Of a DNA stretch of 48,300 bases, positions 36,341-44,602 are shown piece after piece. The stretch covers positions 12,601-60,900 of the forward strand of contig VBBS01000045.1 in NCBI GenBank assembly GCA_005888745.1, in the 5' to 3' direction. Every line of letters begins with the position of its first letter. Position 1 is the first letter of the stretch. Source of the DNA: Candidatus Bathyarchaeota archaeon (lineage in GTDB: Archaea; Thermoproteota; Bathyarchaeia; 40CM-2-53-6). The notes under the pieces are model-generated. The model had not been told where the DNA came from, made no database searches, and saw only the letters and a list, made by a program, of their open reading frames with translations. Both the position numbers and the translations under genes were made by a program.

Positions 36341-36442
36341 GGTTCTCTCGTAGAGGTGTTTGTCGATTCCAGTTAAAAGGTTCTACGAGCAGCCCAAGGC
36401 TGGAAAAATATCTGGGAAAAGAGCGATGGTTCGAGAGAGCGG

Positions 36443-36586
36443 TTAACCCTTTCCGATACGGAAGACTGAGGTTCCGCAGTTGGGGCAGGTTCCCTTGACC
36501 GCAGCCTTTCCGTTCTTGAGCGTGACGTTCTGAGGGTTCTTTATCTCGATGTTCGCTTTGCACTTCACGCAATATGCTTGTGGCAT
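36443..36586 (-). CDS. Small zinc-ribbon protein, DUF5679-like
   Basis: A 47-residue protein too short for routine gene calling. It reads MPQAYCVKCKANIEIK, then VTLKNGKAAVKGTCPNCG and ends FRIGKG. The four Cys (CxxC ... CxxC) form a compact zinc ribbon, and the NGKxAxxGTCPxCG pattern is that of DUF5679. Such proteins occur in archaea and Chloroflexota with no known function. ATG 36586 follows a TATA-like stretch near 36623-36630. T-rich tracts at 36405-36428 may terminate it. Confidence 0.85.
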   Translation of the reverse strand: MPQAYCVKCKANIEIKNPQNVTLKNGKAAVKGTCPNCGTSVFRIGKG

Positions 36587-36680
36587 TTCTATTCAGCTGA
36601 GCGTGCAACTGGAGGATGCTAGTATTTGAAACTCACGTAGAACACGGAGATACCCACGAAGGACGACCGTGAAAAGGAGC

Positions 36681-36698
36681 GAAAATACGAGTATTTTC
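36681..36698. repeat. Perfect 8-bp inverted repeat, 2-nt spacer
   Basis: GAAAATAC-GA-GTATTTTC in the 244-nt gap between two minus-strand genes, about 95 nt upstream of the zinc-ribbon ATG. The short spacer fits a protein-binding operator better than a hairpin. The rest of the gap (36587-36830) holds no gene that I can support. Confidence 0.45.
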
Positions 36699-36830
36699 CT
36701 CGAAAAGAGCCTGAAAGACTACTTGTTAGCTTGCTCTGGCGTTTTCTGGGACTGGAATATCCATTACGGGAGAAAACTTGCCCGTTGTTTTCTATAATGC
36801 CTGAGCGAAAAAGTTCCGTTCAAATGGGCA

Positions 36831-37151
36831 TTAGAATCTCTTCGAGAGCGTTTCATAAGAGTCCTTCAGAAGTTTCTTCGTTGAATAGTTGAGAAGCTTC
36901 TGAGTCCAAGTGCGCTCGAATGGTTCTCTCATGCTCAGGTTCTTCAATCGGTCCAGGTGAACCTGTTTGCTCGCCTCCATCAGACCAGTGGCCATAGCCG
37001 AGAACGTTTCAAAGCTGGGAGGCTTCCCCTGCTCGCCACGAGCAGCCGCTTGCTTTCTGAGCTCGTTATAAAACCTGAGGGTAGCCCTCACAGATTTGCC
37101 TATCTCCAAGTCCACCTTCTGATCAAACTGAAATTGCGTTTTTGGGACCAC
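36831..37151 (-). CDS. Small helical protein of unknown function
   Basis: A 106-residue basic protein predicted to be nearly all helix (RATLRFYNELRKQAAARG, then LLNYSTKKLLKDSYETLSKRF). No metal site, membrane helix or recognised family. Codon use looks like neighbouring genes. Monocistronic by position. Confidence 0.6.
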   Translation of the reverse strand: MVPKTQFQFDQKVDLEIGKSVRATLRFYNELRKQAAARGEQGKPPSFETFSAMATGLMEASKQVHLDRLKNLSMREPFERTWTQKLLNYSTKKLLKDSYETLSKRF

Positions 37152-37223
37152 CTAGACTCGAGCATGAAGGCTTCATTCTAGTCGGGCGCCTCTTCGCATA
37201 GCACCTGATTCGTCCTCATGAGT

Positions 37224-37263
37224 CGCCTCTCCACCCACCGCTAACGGTGCTCCGATGGAGGCG
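37224..37263. other. Nested inverted repeat between two minus-strand genes
   Basis: An outer stem CGCCTC/GAGGCG encloses an inner CACCG-CTAA-CGGTG hairpin. It lies 36 nt past the stop of the MDR dehydrogenase on minus and could be a 3' UTR structure or part of a small RNA. No T-run follows it on minus, so it is not a standard terminator. Confidence 0.3.
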
Positions 37264-37298
37264 TTTCAAGCGTTGAGCAAGCTCTTCACGAATTCTTG

Positions 37299-38327
37299 CT
37301 AAGGTTCGGATACTATGAGTGTTTTGACGGCAGTCTGAGAGATCCGAGCGCGCTCGATTGCCTTCGGAGCATCTCGCAAAACATATCGGTCAGTAATCAT
37401 GGAGCGAAGATCTATTTCCCCTTTAGCCAGAAGAGCGAGGGCAGCGTGAATATCCGATTCTATACAAGAATAGCTCGTCACAATCGAGATCTGCCGACCG
37501 AATAGCCCGCCGACATCAAGATTGATCGTTGCGCCTTGGGCGGGAGCACCGAATAGCAGGAGCTTTCCTCCTCTTCGAACGGATTCGAGGGCCGGCTGTA
37601 TCGCTTTCGGATTTCCAGTGGATACGATTGCCAGATCGACTCCGAGACGGGTTAACTTGGTAACATGTTCGGGGACGCTCAGAGAGGATGAGTCGATCGC
37701 CTCGTCGGCGCCTAGCTTCTGAGCTATTTCGAGCCGGTGATAGAGAATATCCGCGCCGATGATAAGCGCTACATTCATTTTCCTTAGTAGTTGTACCTGT
37801 GTCAGGCCGGTTGGGCCTAGGCCCACTACGAGAACATTGTCTCCCGGCTTTACCTCCGCCTTGTCCAAAGCTCTAACGCAGCAGGCGGTTGGTTCTATCA
37901 TTGTTCCTTCTTCGAGGCTTATCTCGGGTGGCAAACGTACCACGGCTCCTCGAGTGACGTTGGCCTCCGGAACTCTGAAATATTCTGATAGTCCGCAGGG
38001 GTCGAAATTTGTCTTCTTGAAAAGATCGCACATGGTATAGTCGCCTCGTTGACAATAGTGGCAGCTGTAGCAGGGAACGTGGTGATGTGCGATGACTCTC
38101 TCCGATCTTCTTAGATCGGTTACGCCTTCGCCTAAGCTCTCGATGGTCCCACTCACCTCGTGGCCGAGGATTCCTCCCGGTCCGTAGGCGCCGTGGACCT
38201 TTTCGATGTCAGTTCCGCAAATTCCAGACGATGCCAACTTGATCAAAACCTCACCCGATCGGGGTCTGGGAACGGGAACCTCCTTGACTTCAGCGTGCCC
38301 TTGTCCACTGATCAGGCAGGCGAGCAT
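37299..38327 (-). CDS. Zinc-dependent medium-chain dehydrogenase (sorbitol/threonine DH-like)
   Basis: A 342-residue MDR-family oxidoreductase. Catalytic zinc ligands lie in GICGTD (Cys) and LGHEVSG (His-Glu). The structural zinc has its four Cys in PCYSCHYCQRGDYTMC. The Rossmann motif is VVGLGPTGLTQ. The group oxidises secondary alcohols or sugars; the substrate (for example L-threonine or a polyol) cannot be read from the sequence. No metabolic partner genes lie next to it. Confidence 0.87.
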   Translation of the reverse strand: MLACLISGQGHAEVKEVPVPRPRSGEVLIKLASSGICGTDIEKVHGAYGPGGILGHEVSGTIESLGEGVTDLRRSERVIAHHHVPCYSCHYCQRGDYTMCDLFKKTNFDPCGLSEYFRVPEANVTRGAVVRLPPEISLEEGTMIEPTACCVRALDKAEVKPGDNVLVVGLGPTGLTQVQLLRKMNVALIIGADILYHRLEIAQKLGADEAIDSSSLSVPEHVTKLTRLGVDLAIVSTGNPKAIQPALESVRRGGKLLLFGAPAQGATINLDVGGLFGRQISIVTSYSCIESDIHAALALLAKGEIDLRSMITDRYVLRDAPKAIERARISQTAVKTLIVSEP

Positions 38328-38459
38328 GGGTGGTTCGACATGGCCGTGCGATTTAACAAGTTTCCCGATTCGGAGAACGATCTTGTGGTTTGCGAATTGG
38401 AGTTTATTTCATAAGAAGAGTAGATGAGCCATGAATAGTAGTGGGCTACCGTTTTTCGC

Positions 38460-38732
38460 ATGCCAGTATCCAGAACTCGGGGCACCAAAGACTCCGTCAA
38501 GTTCATGCAAGTACTTGACCGGGCGGTCTATCTGAGGCTAAAGCAGCTAGCACATCAGAGAGGAGTTACCGTCCAGGAACTTATCCGGGTTCTCCTCATC
38601 CCTGACTGGTTGCACGGCGCAGAGGAAAAGCAGTTGAGAACCGAGTTGGAAAGTCGTCATCGAAAAGCTACTCAGAAACGGCTCTTTCGGACTTCTCTTC
38701 AGAAACCACTGGTTTCCATCAGAAGGAACTAG
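38460..38732 (+). CDS. Small ribbon-helix-helix-like protein
   Basis: A 90-residue basic protein. The segment VKFMQVLDRAVYLRLKQLAHQRGVT (here split: VKFMQVLDRA, then LKQLAHQRGVTVQELIR) has the strand-helix-helix layout of CopG/Arc-type DNA-binding proteins, followed by a basic tail. It could act as a regulator. The gene is divergent from the dehydrogenase at 37299-38327, with 132 nt between the two starts. Family call from pattern only. Confidence 0.55.
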   Translation: MPVSRTRGTKDSVKFMQVLDRAVYLRLKQLAHQRGVTVQELIRVLLIPDWLHGAEEKQLRTELESRHRKATQKRLFRTSLQKPLVSIRRN

Positions 38733-38783
38733 TCCTAGTCTCAGAACCTATTGAACGGTTCCACGTAGGCGACCGTTCCCAAT

Positions 38784-38800
38784 GATAATATACCATTATC
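38784..38800 (+). promoter_or_regulatory. Inverted repeat over the TATA box of the M24 peptidase gene
   Basis: GATAAT-ATACC-ATTATC spans the likely TATA box (ATAATATACC). Predicted RNA start near 38816, nine nt before TTG 38825. The symmetric arms around the TATA element could be an operator where a repressor blocks TBP, or simply A/T-rich chance. Confidence 0.4.
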
Positions 38801-38824
38801 GACGCGTATCTTCAAGGCATCTTC

Positions 38825-40033
38825 TTGATAAAAGATCTTGACGTGGAGATGGAAAAGACAAACGTCGGTTCCATCATAGTCTTCGGAGATTCGACTGTCG
38901 GAAACCCGGACCTTCGATACGTAACTGGAACATCTCTGCCGAGGGGAGGAATATTCCTAAAACGAAGATCGAACGACCCAACAATCATAGTCAGCAATAT
39001 CGACGTGGGCAGTGCACGTCAGGGAAAAGTTCGCAATATCAAGACATATTCTGACTATGGATATGAGCGCATAGCGAGCAAATACGACCGGGACGAGGCA
39101 AGGATCCGCTTCTACCTGAAAATCATCAAGGACGAGGGACTTCATGGTCCCACGATTCTTGCAGGAAGAAACGATGTGTCGAATACCTTGCACATGATCG
39201 ACGGTCTCCGTCGCAGAGGAGCAAAGGTCATCGGGGAAAAGTCGCCCACGATTATTGAGACTGCGCGTGAAACCAAGGATCGCTGGGAAATCGAACGGCT
39301 GAAGCTTCTAGGAAAGAAGACCATACATGTTGTGGAAGACACTTTGCGGTTTCTAAGAGGGGCAAAAGTCAATGGAAAAAAGGTATCTTACAAGTCAAGA
39401 CCTTTACGTGTTGGAACTGTTAAGAAGGTTATTGGAAGGTCGCTTTCGGAGCAGAACCTTGTTGCTCCGGAGGACACCATATTTGCTCCCGGAAGAAGGT
39501 CGAGTGATCCTCACTACAGGGGTGAGGACGAGGACGTTGTCCGGGCCGGGGAACCTATCGTCTTTGACATCTTTCCTTCCGAACCGGACGGCTACTGGCA
39601 TGATTGCACTAGGACGTACCTCTTCGGTTCCGCGCCGAGGAAGGTTAAGGAGATGTATGATGCGGTTCTCGAAGTCCAGACGTCCGCGCTGGACATGGTG
39701 AGGGAGCAGGTTCCCTGCCAGGAGATGATGTCGAACGCTTGCAAGATCTTTGAGAGAAAGGGATACCCGACTGCGAGGCAGCTGGTGAAGGGGAACAAAG
39801 AGGCGCGTACTCGTGGGTTCATACACGGGCTCGGTCACGGTGTTGGATTGACTATTGGAGAGAGACCGTACCTCTCGTTGTACGGGAGGGATCATCTGCG
39901 AAAAGGGTCCGTGGTGACGATCGAGCCTGGACTCTATGAGCCCAGATGGGGTGGTGTCAGAATAGAGGACATTGTGGTGGTAGATTCTCCCTCAGAAAAC
40001 ATCACGCCTTTGTCGAAAGATATCGAATTATAG
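38825..40033 (+). CDS. M24-family metallopeptidase (Xaa-Pro dipeptidase-like)
   Basis: A 402-residue protein with an N-terminal creatinase-like domain (about 1-145) and a pita-bread catalytic domain. Metal ligands: Asp in IVFDIFP, Asp in WHDCTRTY, His in GLGHGVGLTIGE, Glu in TIEPGLYEP and Glu in RIEDIVVV, the full five-ligand set, so it should be an active dimetal aminopeptidase or prolidase. TTG 38825 fits the promoter; ATG 38849 is an alternative. Confidence 0.88.
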   Translation: MIKDLDVEMEKTNVGSIIVFGDSTVGNPDLRYVTGTSLPRGGIFLKRRSNDPTIIVSNIDVGSARQGKVRNIKTYSDYGYERIASKYDRDEARIRFYLKIIKDEGLHGPTILAGRNDVSNTLHMIDGLRRRGAKVIGEKSPTIIETARETKDRWEIERLKLLGKKTIHVVEDTLRFLRGAKVNGKKVSYKSRPLRVGTVKKVIGRSLSEQNLVAPEDTIFAPGRRSSDPHYRGEDEDVVRAGEPIVFDIFPSEPDGYWHDCTRTYLFGSAPRKVKEMYDAVLEVQTSALDMVREQVPCQEMMSNACKIFERKGYPTARQLVKGNKEARTRGFIHGLGHGVGLTIGERPYLSLYGRDHLRKGSVVTIEPGLYEPRWGGVRIEDIVVVDSPSENITPLSKDIEL

Positions 40034-40049
40034 TCGCTTAGCCTAAGGT

Positions 40050-40553
40050 GTGGTCATGTACGGGGGCGGGATGCAGCCCAGACAGAGGATCCGGGTTACG
40101 TCCGCTGGCGGGGTTGTCTATCGCTGGGATGGCGATAAACCACTGTTTCTGCTCCTAGCCAGCAACAAGAGGGGAGTTTGGTGTTTGCCGAAGGGGCTCA
40201 TTGAAGAGGGGGAAGATGAGGTTACTACAGCTATGCGTGAGGTGCGTGAGGAGACGGGTGTGAGCAGGGTGAAGTTGCATGGGAAGCTTGGCGCGATCAA
40301 GTACCAGTTCGGATTCCGTGCGAAAACCTACGACAAGACTGTCCATTTCTTCCTGTTTGAGACTGACCAAGCGGATGCGAAGGTGGGGACTGAGCATGAC
40401 GCTATGGAGTGGATGGCTTACGAGAAGGCACTTCAGACGCTGTCTTATCCGAACGAGAAAGAGATGCTTTCGAAGGCTTCGAGTATTATCAAGTCAGAGA
40501 AGGAGCATTCCGCTGAAGCGAAGCCGGGTCAAACCAAACTTCCAACTAGCTAG
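40050..40553 (+). CDS. Nudix hydrolase
   Basis: A 167-residue hydrolase of nucleoside diphosphates linked to another moiety. The Nudix box is complete: PKGLIEEGE then AMREVREETG. WCLPKG before the box and the AIKYQF strand after it resemble diadenosine-polyphosphate hydrolases, but the substrate is not certain. GTG 40050, ATG 40056 and ATG 40071 are all possible starts. The cysS gene follows by 26 nt. Confidence 0.88.
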   Translation: MVMYGGGMQPRQRIRVTSAGGVVYRWDGDKPLFLLLASNKRGVWCLPKGLIEEGEDEVTTAMREVREETGVSRVKLHGKLGAIKYQFGFRAKTYDKTVHFFLFETDQADAKVGTEHDAMEWMAYEKALQTLSYPNEKEMLSKASSIIKSEKEHSAEAKPGQTKLPTS

Positions 40554-40579
40554 AGTCAGTTATAGAGGACTGGATTCGT

Positions 40580-42025
40580 GTGGGACAAGATGACTGGGAT
40601 GCTTCCACGTTGATTGATCCGTCTTTCTCCGAGCTTCGTGTCTACAATACTCTGACGCGGAGCCAGGACAAGTTCGCGCCCATCCGTCCTAACAGGGTGA
40701 ATATGTTTGTCTGCGGTCCTACGGTCTGGGATGTCTCCCATATTGGGCATGGAAAGACCTACGTCGCCTATGATATCATTGCACGGTATCTGCGGAGGAA
40801 GGGCTTCAGCGTCTTCTTTCTACTGAATATCACTGATGTTGATGATAAGATCATCAACAAGGCTCACGATCTAGGCGAACAACCGCTTGCACTCGCGAGA
40901 CGTCTGGCGAAATCCTTCTTCAAGGACATGAAGGATTTGCATGTGGAAAACGTCAATCTCTACGCGAATGCTTCGGATCATGTTCCCGAGATCATCGAGC
41001 AGATTACCGGACTTCTGAAGAAGGGTTTGGCGTACAGGGTGGAGAATGATGTCTACTTTGACATTTCCAAGTTTCCAGACTACGGGAAACTGTCCCACCA
41101 GAAGCTTCAGGATCTGACGGTTCACCGGGTTGATCCGGATCCGCGGAAAAAGCATCCTGGCGACTTTGCGTTGTGGAAGAGCCAGAAGCCTGGCGAGATA
41201 TTCTGGGACAGTCCTTGGGGAAAGGGACGGCCCGGCTGGCACGTCGAGGACACTGCGATTACACTGACGTACTTTGGCCCGACCTACGATGTTCATGGTG
41301 GTGGTACCGAGCTGATCTTTCCACATCACGAGGCCGAGATTGCTCAGGCGGAGGGCTTGACAGGGAAGGAGCCGTTGGCGCGCTATTGGCTCCACACGGG
41401 GTTGTTGAGTATTAAGGGAGAGGAGATGCACAAGTCTCTGGGAAATTTCATCACGATCCAGGAAATGATACGGAAAGTTGGTAGTCCAGGGTTGCGAGTG
41501 TTCTACGCCGGGACGCACTACAGGAGTCCGTTGGACTTTACTGATCAGGCGTTGGAGCAAGCTGTCAGCCTTGCTAGACGGTTTAGGCGGGCGTATGACC
41601 AGCTGTTTTTGGCTCGTTCTAAGATGAGTACTGAGAGGACTGAGCCAACCGCGGTCTTGAAGCGGCTGGACGAGGCGCGGGACGACTTCTTCAAGGCTAT
41701 GGACGATGATTTCAACACCCCAGGAGCACTCGCCGCCTACATCAGAATAATCGGATTGGCGGAGGAAGAAGCGAGGAACCCCCAAGACAAATCCGCCAAG
41801 GCGATAATCGATGCTCTAAAGGATCTGGGTTCAATCCTAGGGGTCTTAGAGACAGAGACTGTCGCGCAGGACAGAGTTTCGGAACTGGTGAACTTTGTTT
41901 TGGAGCTAAGGAATGAACTTAGGAATAAGCGCGATTTTCAATCGGCTGATCGCATCCGCGATCGGATGGCCAAACTTGGCTTCGTGGTAGAGGATTCGAC
42001 TGAGGAAACGCGCTGGATAACCTAG
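40580..42025 (+). CDS. cysS: Cysteinyl-tRNA synthetase
   Basis: Class I synthetase charging tRNA-Cys, 481 residues, GTG start. Zinc/substrate Cys in FVCGPTVWD, HIGH motif as SHIGHGKT, HGGGTELIFPHHEAEIAQAE with the zinc His and Glu, and the second signature as EMHKSLGNF. In the PGWHIECSAM block where another zinc Cys is usual, this protein has PGWHVEDTAI, so Asp replaces the Cys. The C-terminal helical domain ends with the tRNA-binding DFQSADRIRDRM segment. Its stop overlaps the convergent nucleotidyltransferase stop by 4 nt. Confidence 0.95.
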   Translation: MGQDDWDASTLIDPSFSELRVYNTLTRSQDKFAPIRPNRVNMFVCGPTVWDVSHIGHGKTYVAYDIIARYLRRKGFSVFFLLNITDVDDKIINKAHDLGEQPLALARRLAKSFFKDMKDLHVENVNLYANASDHVPEIIEQITGLLKKGLAYRVENDVYFDISKFPDYGKLSHQKLQDLTVHRVDPDPRKKHPGDFALWKSQKPGEIFWDSPWGKGRPGWHVEDTAITLTYFGPTYDVHGGGTELIFPHHEAEIAQAEGLTGKEPLARYWLHTGLLSIKGEEMHKSLGNFITIQEMIRKVGSPGLRVFYAGTHYRSPLDFTDQALEQAVSLARRFRRAYDQLFLARSKMSTERTEPTAVLKRLDEARDDFFKAMDDDFNTPGALAAYIRIIGLAEEEARNPQDKSAKAIIDALKDLGSILGVLETETVAQDRVSELVNFVLELRNELRNKRDFQSADRIRDRMAKLGFVVEDSTEETRWIT

Positions 42026-42744
42026 TCCTGCTTGGAAGCGTTCTTTGTCTGGCTTTTGCTTTGAGTCTTTAGGATCTTCTTCACCTCATCGAGCTGCTTG
42101 AAAGATCCAATATCATGATGCGGTTCCGGCGTCAAGTATCCGTAGACTCGTTCTCCCTTCGCGACGAGTGTGGGTATGACGTTCGCCGCAATGTCGGATC
42201 CGCTTGAACAGTATTTCAGAACAACGGGTTCACAGAGACAGACGCCGATGCTGACGGGGTATTCTTTGATAACGGGTTTCTCCTCAAAATATTCTATTCT
42301 ACCATCTTTGTCTACTCGTCCAACGCCATAGTCGATTCGGACGCCGGTGCTGAGTGCTACTGTGCATGTTGCTTTCTTTTCCTTGTGGAACCGGATCATG
42401 CCTGTTAGGTCGAGGGTTGTTAGCACGTCGCCGTAGTAGACAAGAAACGTTGAGTCGACATGACCGCTCGCCTCTTTGAGTGCGTTTGAGGTACCTGTTC
42501 GCGGGCTGATACTGTAGCCAATGTTGACGCCATACTTTGATCCATCATCAAGGTGGTTGCGGTAGACTTCGCCATCCTCGTCGGATAACAGCATGATGAT
42601 GTTTCGGATTCCATGGCTGGCGAGGTAGCTGATCACATAGTCGATGAATGGTTTGCCGGCGATTGGTATCATGCCTTTGGGAACGTAGCTTGTAAGCGGT
42701 GAGAGCCGTGTGCCGGCGCCACCGGCCAGAACAAACGCCTTCAA
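42022..42744 (-). CDS. Sugar-phosphate nucleotidyltransferase
   Basis: Makes NDP-sugars for cell-surface glycans. From TTG 42744 (240 residues) it begins KAFVLAGGAGTRLSPLT, then PKGMIPIAGKPFIDY, with VYYGDVLT holding the metal Asp and DIGSFKQL near the end. It resembles glucose-1-phosphate thymidylyltransferase or mannose-1-phosphate guanylyltransferase, without left-handed beta-helix repeats. The frame is open to GTG 42798, but a TATA box at 42778-42786 lies inside that extension, so TTG 42744 is preferred. Confidence 0.88.
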   Translation of the reverse strand: MKAFVLAGGAGTRLSPLTSYVPKGMIPIAGKPFIDYVISYLASHGIRNIIMLLSDEDGEVYRNHLDDGSKYGVNIGYSISPRTGTSNALKEASGHVDSTFLVYYGDVLTTLDLTGMIRFHKEKKATCTVALSTGVRIDYGVGRVDKDGRIEYFEEKPVIKEYPVSIGVCLCEPVVLKYCSSGSDIAANVIPTLVAKGERVYGYLTPEPHHDIGSFKQLDEVKKILKTQSKSQTKNASKQD

Positions 42745-42777
42745 TGGTATCTCGCAATTTCGCGGCAGGTCTTCGAT

Positions 42778-42786
42778 ATGTATAAG
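42778..42786 (-). promoter_or_regulatory. TATA box of the nucleotidyltransferase gene
   Basis: CTTATACAT on minus; predicted start near 42755, 11 nt before TTG 42744. This decides the start codon. Confidence 0.5.
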
Positions 42787-42903
42787 GACTTCAACCACAG
42801 ATCCTGAGGACCGGCGAAACCGCTCTTGGGTCGCGAGATACTCCGCAATTTTCTACTCTAATTGGTAAGAATGCTCACAGAAAACGGCTTCGTCGGTTGC
42901 TTT

Positions 42904-43242
42904 CTAGGCTTGTAAGAGACCTCGGCTCATGGAATCCTCTAGCTCGGCGTGTTCTTCACGCAACCCATGCACGTACCACACCTGCAGCTCATGCCCACCA
43001 AGATCAGTAGTCTTTGTCGAGAGCACTTTCGGCCCGGGTCGCATAACCCAGTGAGAGAGGCCCTCTTCTAGATCCTCGCGGGGAATCTCTGGAAAAGCTG
43101 CTTGAAAATCTGCGAAGCTCACTTCAGCCTCAGGATTCAGGTACGGGTTATGAAATCGCTGACGGAAGAATTCGATAACCTTGCCTATGGGAAGAATCTT
43201 CTCGATTCTTGTAGGCTTGTTTTTTCTCGCTTTGCTAGTCAT
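42904..43242 (-). CDS. Small protein of unknown function downstream of the cdv operon
   Basis: A 112-residue soluble protein with a basic N-terminus (KARKNKPTR), a central FQAAFPEIPREDLEEGLSHW region and an acidic tail. No recognised family. It lies on the same strand 124 nt after cdvA, so it may or may not belong to that transcript. Confidence 0.6.
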   Translation of the reverse strand: MTSKARKNKPTRIEKILPIGKVIEFFRQRFHNPYLNPEAEVSFADFQAAFPEIPREDLEEGLSHWVMRPGPKVLSTKTTDLGGHELQVWYVHGLREEHAELEDSMSRGLLQA

Positions 43243-43366
43243 GAACTATCACGCCAGTGCTCTGTTATCTGGAAAATGGCACGGAAATATGGCTGTTACA
43301 GTACCCGGACTCGACCGTCGAAGGTAGCCATTTCCCTTATCCTCTGTCAGAGGTAGAGTAGGGGTC

Positions 43367-43984
43367 CTAGTTAATGCTGACCTTTGACGGCAGAACCTGT
43401 TCCACTACTTTGATCGATAAGGTCAGATCGTTTCTCTCGGCGATCAAAGGCCTCAAGCTAGGCTCGATCGAGCCCTGTGCTAGTTTTAGAGATGCCTCGT
43501 CCAACTCACCACTCTTATGATCCAGCTTCGCATTGACCAAATATTTTGTCAGACTTGTGATCTGTCCCGTTAACTCGGCTAGCCTTGATCGCATTGAGCT
43601 GACCAGGGCACTTGCCGTTTTCACCTTGTCCATGTAGCCTGCCTTCTGGGACTGCAAGAGCTCCGAGTAGATCTCACCGTCAATCTCCCTTGAATCTTTC
43701 AACGATTCAAGTGCACCAACTCTCTTTCTCAACAGTGTTAGTTCGGAGATGATGTCCTCGGATTCCAGCTTCCACATCGGCGATATTGTGATCGTTTTGG
43801 GTGTGAGGGCCATTTGTCGAGCTTTGGCGGTCAGAATAATTCCACCTGTTGCTTCTACCTGGACGCCTTCCATTTCGCCAAACGGGTTTCGCTCTATTCC
43901 GATCACTCTTCCTAGTAGTCTGCCGTAGATGTCGCTCACCGTTCGGCCGAGGAGAGCTTTGGTCTCCAGCTCAGGTGATAGCAT
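43367..43984 (-). CDS. cdvA: CdvA-like division protein (PRC-barrel plus coiled coil)
   Basis: Archaeal membrane-binding protein that positions the ESCRT-III ring at mid-cell. The first ~75 residues form a PRC-barrel-like beta domain (LLGRTVSDIYGRLLGRVIGI, VQVEATGGIILTAKARQM). The remaining ~125 are coiled coil (ISELTLLRKRVGALESL and similar), and a short tail ends PSKVSIN. This two-part layout and the 205-residue length match CdvA. The operon position beside two ESCRT-III genes and a Vps4 gene supports the call. It starts 7 nt after the upstream ESCRT-III gene and is the last gene of the operon. Confidence 0.8.
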   Translation of the reverse strand: MLSPELETKALLGRTVSDIYGRLLGRVIGIERNPFGEMEGVQVEATGGIILTAKARQMALTPKTITISPMWKLESEDIISELTLLRKRVGALESLKDSREIDGEIYSELLQSQKAGYMDKVKTASALVSSMRSRLAELTGQITSLTKYLVNAKLDHKSGELDEASLKLAQGSIEPSLRPLIAERNDLTLSIKVVEQVLPSKVSIN

Positions 43985-43991
43985 CTAGATT

Positions 43992-44600
43992 CTACCTTAC
44001 TCGATGAGCCGGATTCACGATCTGGGGAATCTCAGGGAACTTCTCTCGCATCTTCGCCTCAGCCATAAGATCCGCCTCCTTCAAGATGTGAGCAGACTCA
44101 TCGTTGACCGGTATCGACATTCCATCGGAATCGACTGCCTCACCAATTTCCATCGTAAGATTTTCTAGCGAGTCTTCAACATCGCCTATGCCAGTTGAGA
44201 TCTCTGGCAGTTTGCCCTCTAGTTCGCCCCTCACCATCCCGAGGAGTCCTCTGACAGAACCCATGCCGTGGACCATATCCCCGAACTGTTCCACTGTCTC
44301 AAGACGGAGGAGTGCCTGTTCAAGACAGATCTGGCTTCGGAGAGATGTTTTGATTAGTTTCCGGATCTGCACGCACTCGTTTGCGAAAACGGTCGCCGTC
44401 TGAGTGTCCCGTGCTTCTAAGGCCTTTGTGCACTTGTCCCGAAGGATCTGGTCTCGCGACTCCATCTGGGTGATGCTGCGCTCCAACCTCGTTGTTTGGG
44501 TGCGGAGCTTGTGGGTTGCGAACTGGATCCGTTGCTTCATCGGAGTCGGCTTGATGGCTTCTCGAATTCTATCGGTTAACGAGGGATTGTCCCGGAACAT
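43992..44600 (-). CDS. cdvB2: ESCRT-III homologue without winged helix (CdvB paralogue)
   Basis: Filament-forming division protein, 202 residues. An Snf7-like helical core fills about residues 15-140 (a basic helix with MKQRIQFATHKLR, then VFANECVQIRKLIK and LLRLETVEQFGDM). The C-terminal part has a short KFPEIPQI motif resembling an MIT-interacting (MIM2-like) peptide for CdvC, and stops without a winged helix. It therefore resembles the short CdvB1/B2 paralogues, which drive constriction, rather than CdvB. It begins 2 nt after the ABC ATPase stop. Confidence 0.88.
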   Translation of the reverse strand: MFRDNPSLTDRIREAIKPTPMKQRIQFATHKLRTQTTRLERSITQMESRDQILRDKCTKALEARDTQTATVFANECVQIRKLIKTSLRSQICLEQALLRLETVEQFGDMVHGMGSVRGLLGMVRGELEGKLPEISTGIGDVEDSLENLTMEIGEAVDSDGMSIPVNDESAHILKEADLMAEAKMREKFPEIPQIVNPAHRVR

Positions 44601-44602
44601 GA

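Noticed and set aside
37195-37225. Minus-strand ATGAGGACGAA, part of a hammerhead ribozyme core.
   Set aside because: The CUGAUGA core is not intact and stems I and III do not form.
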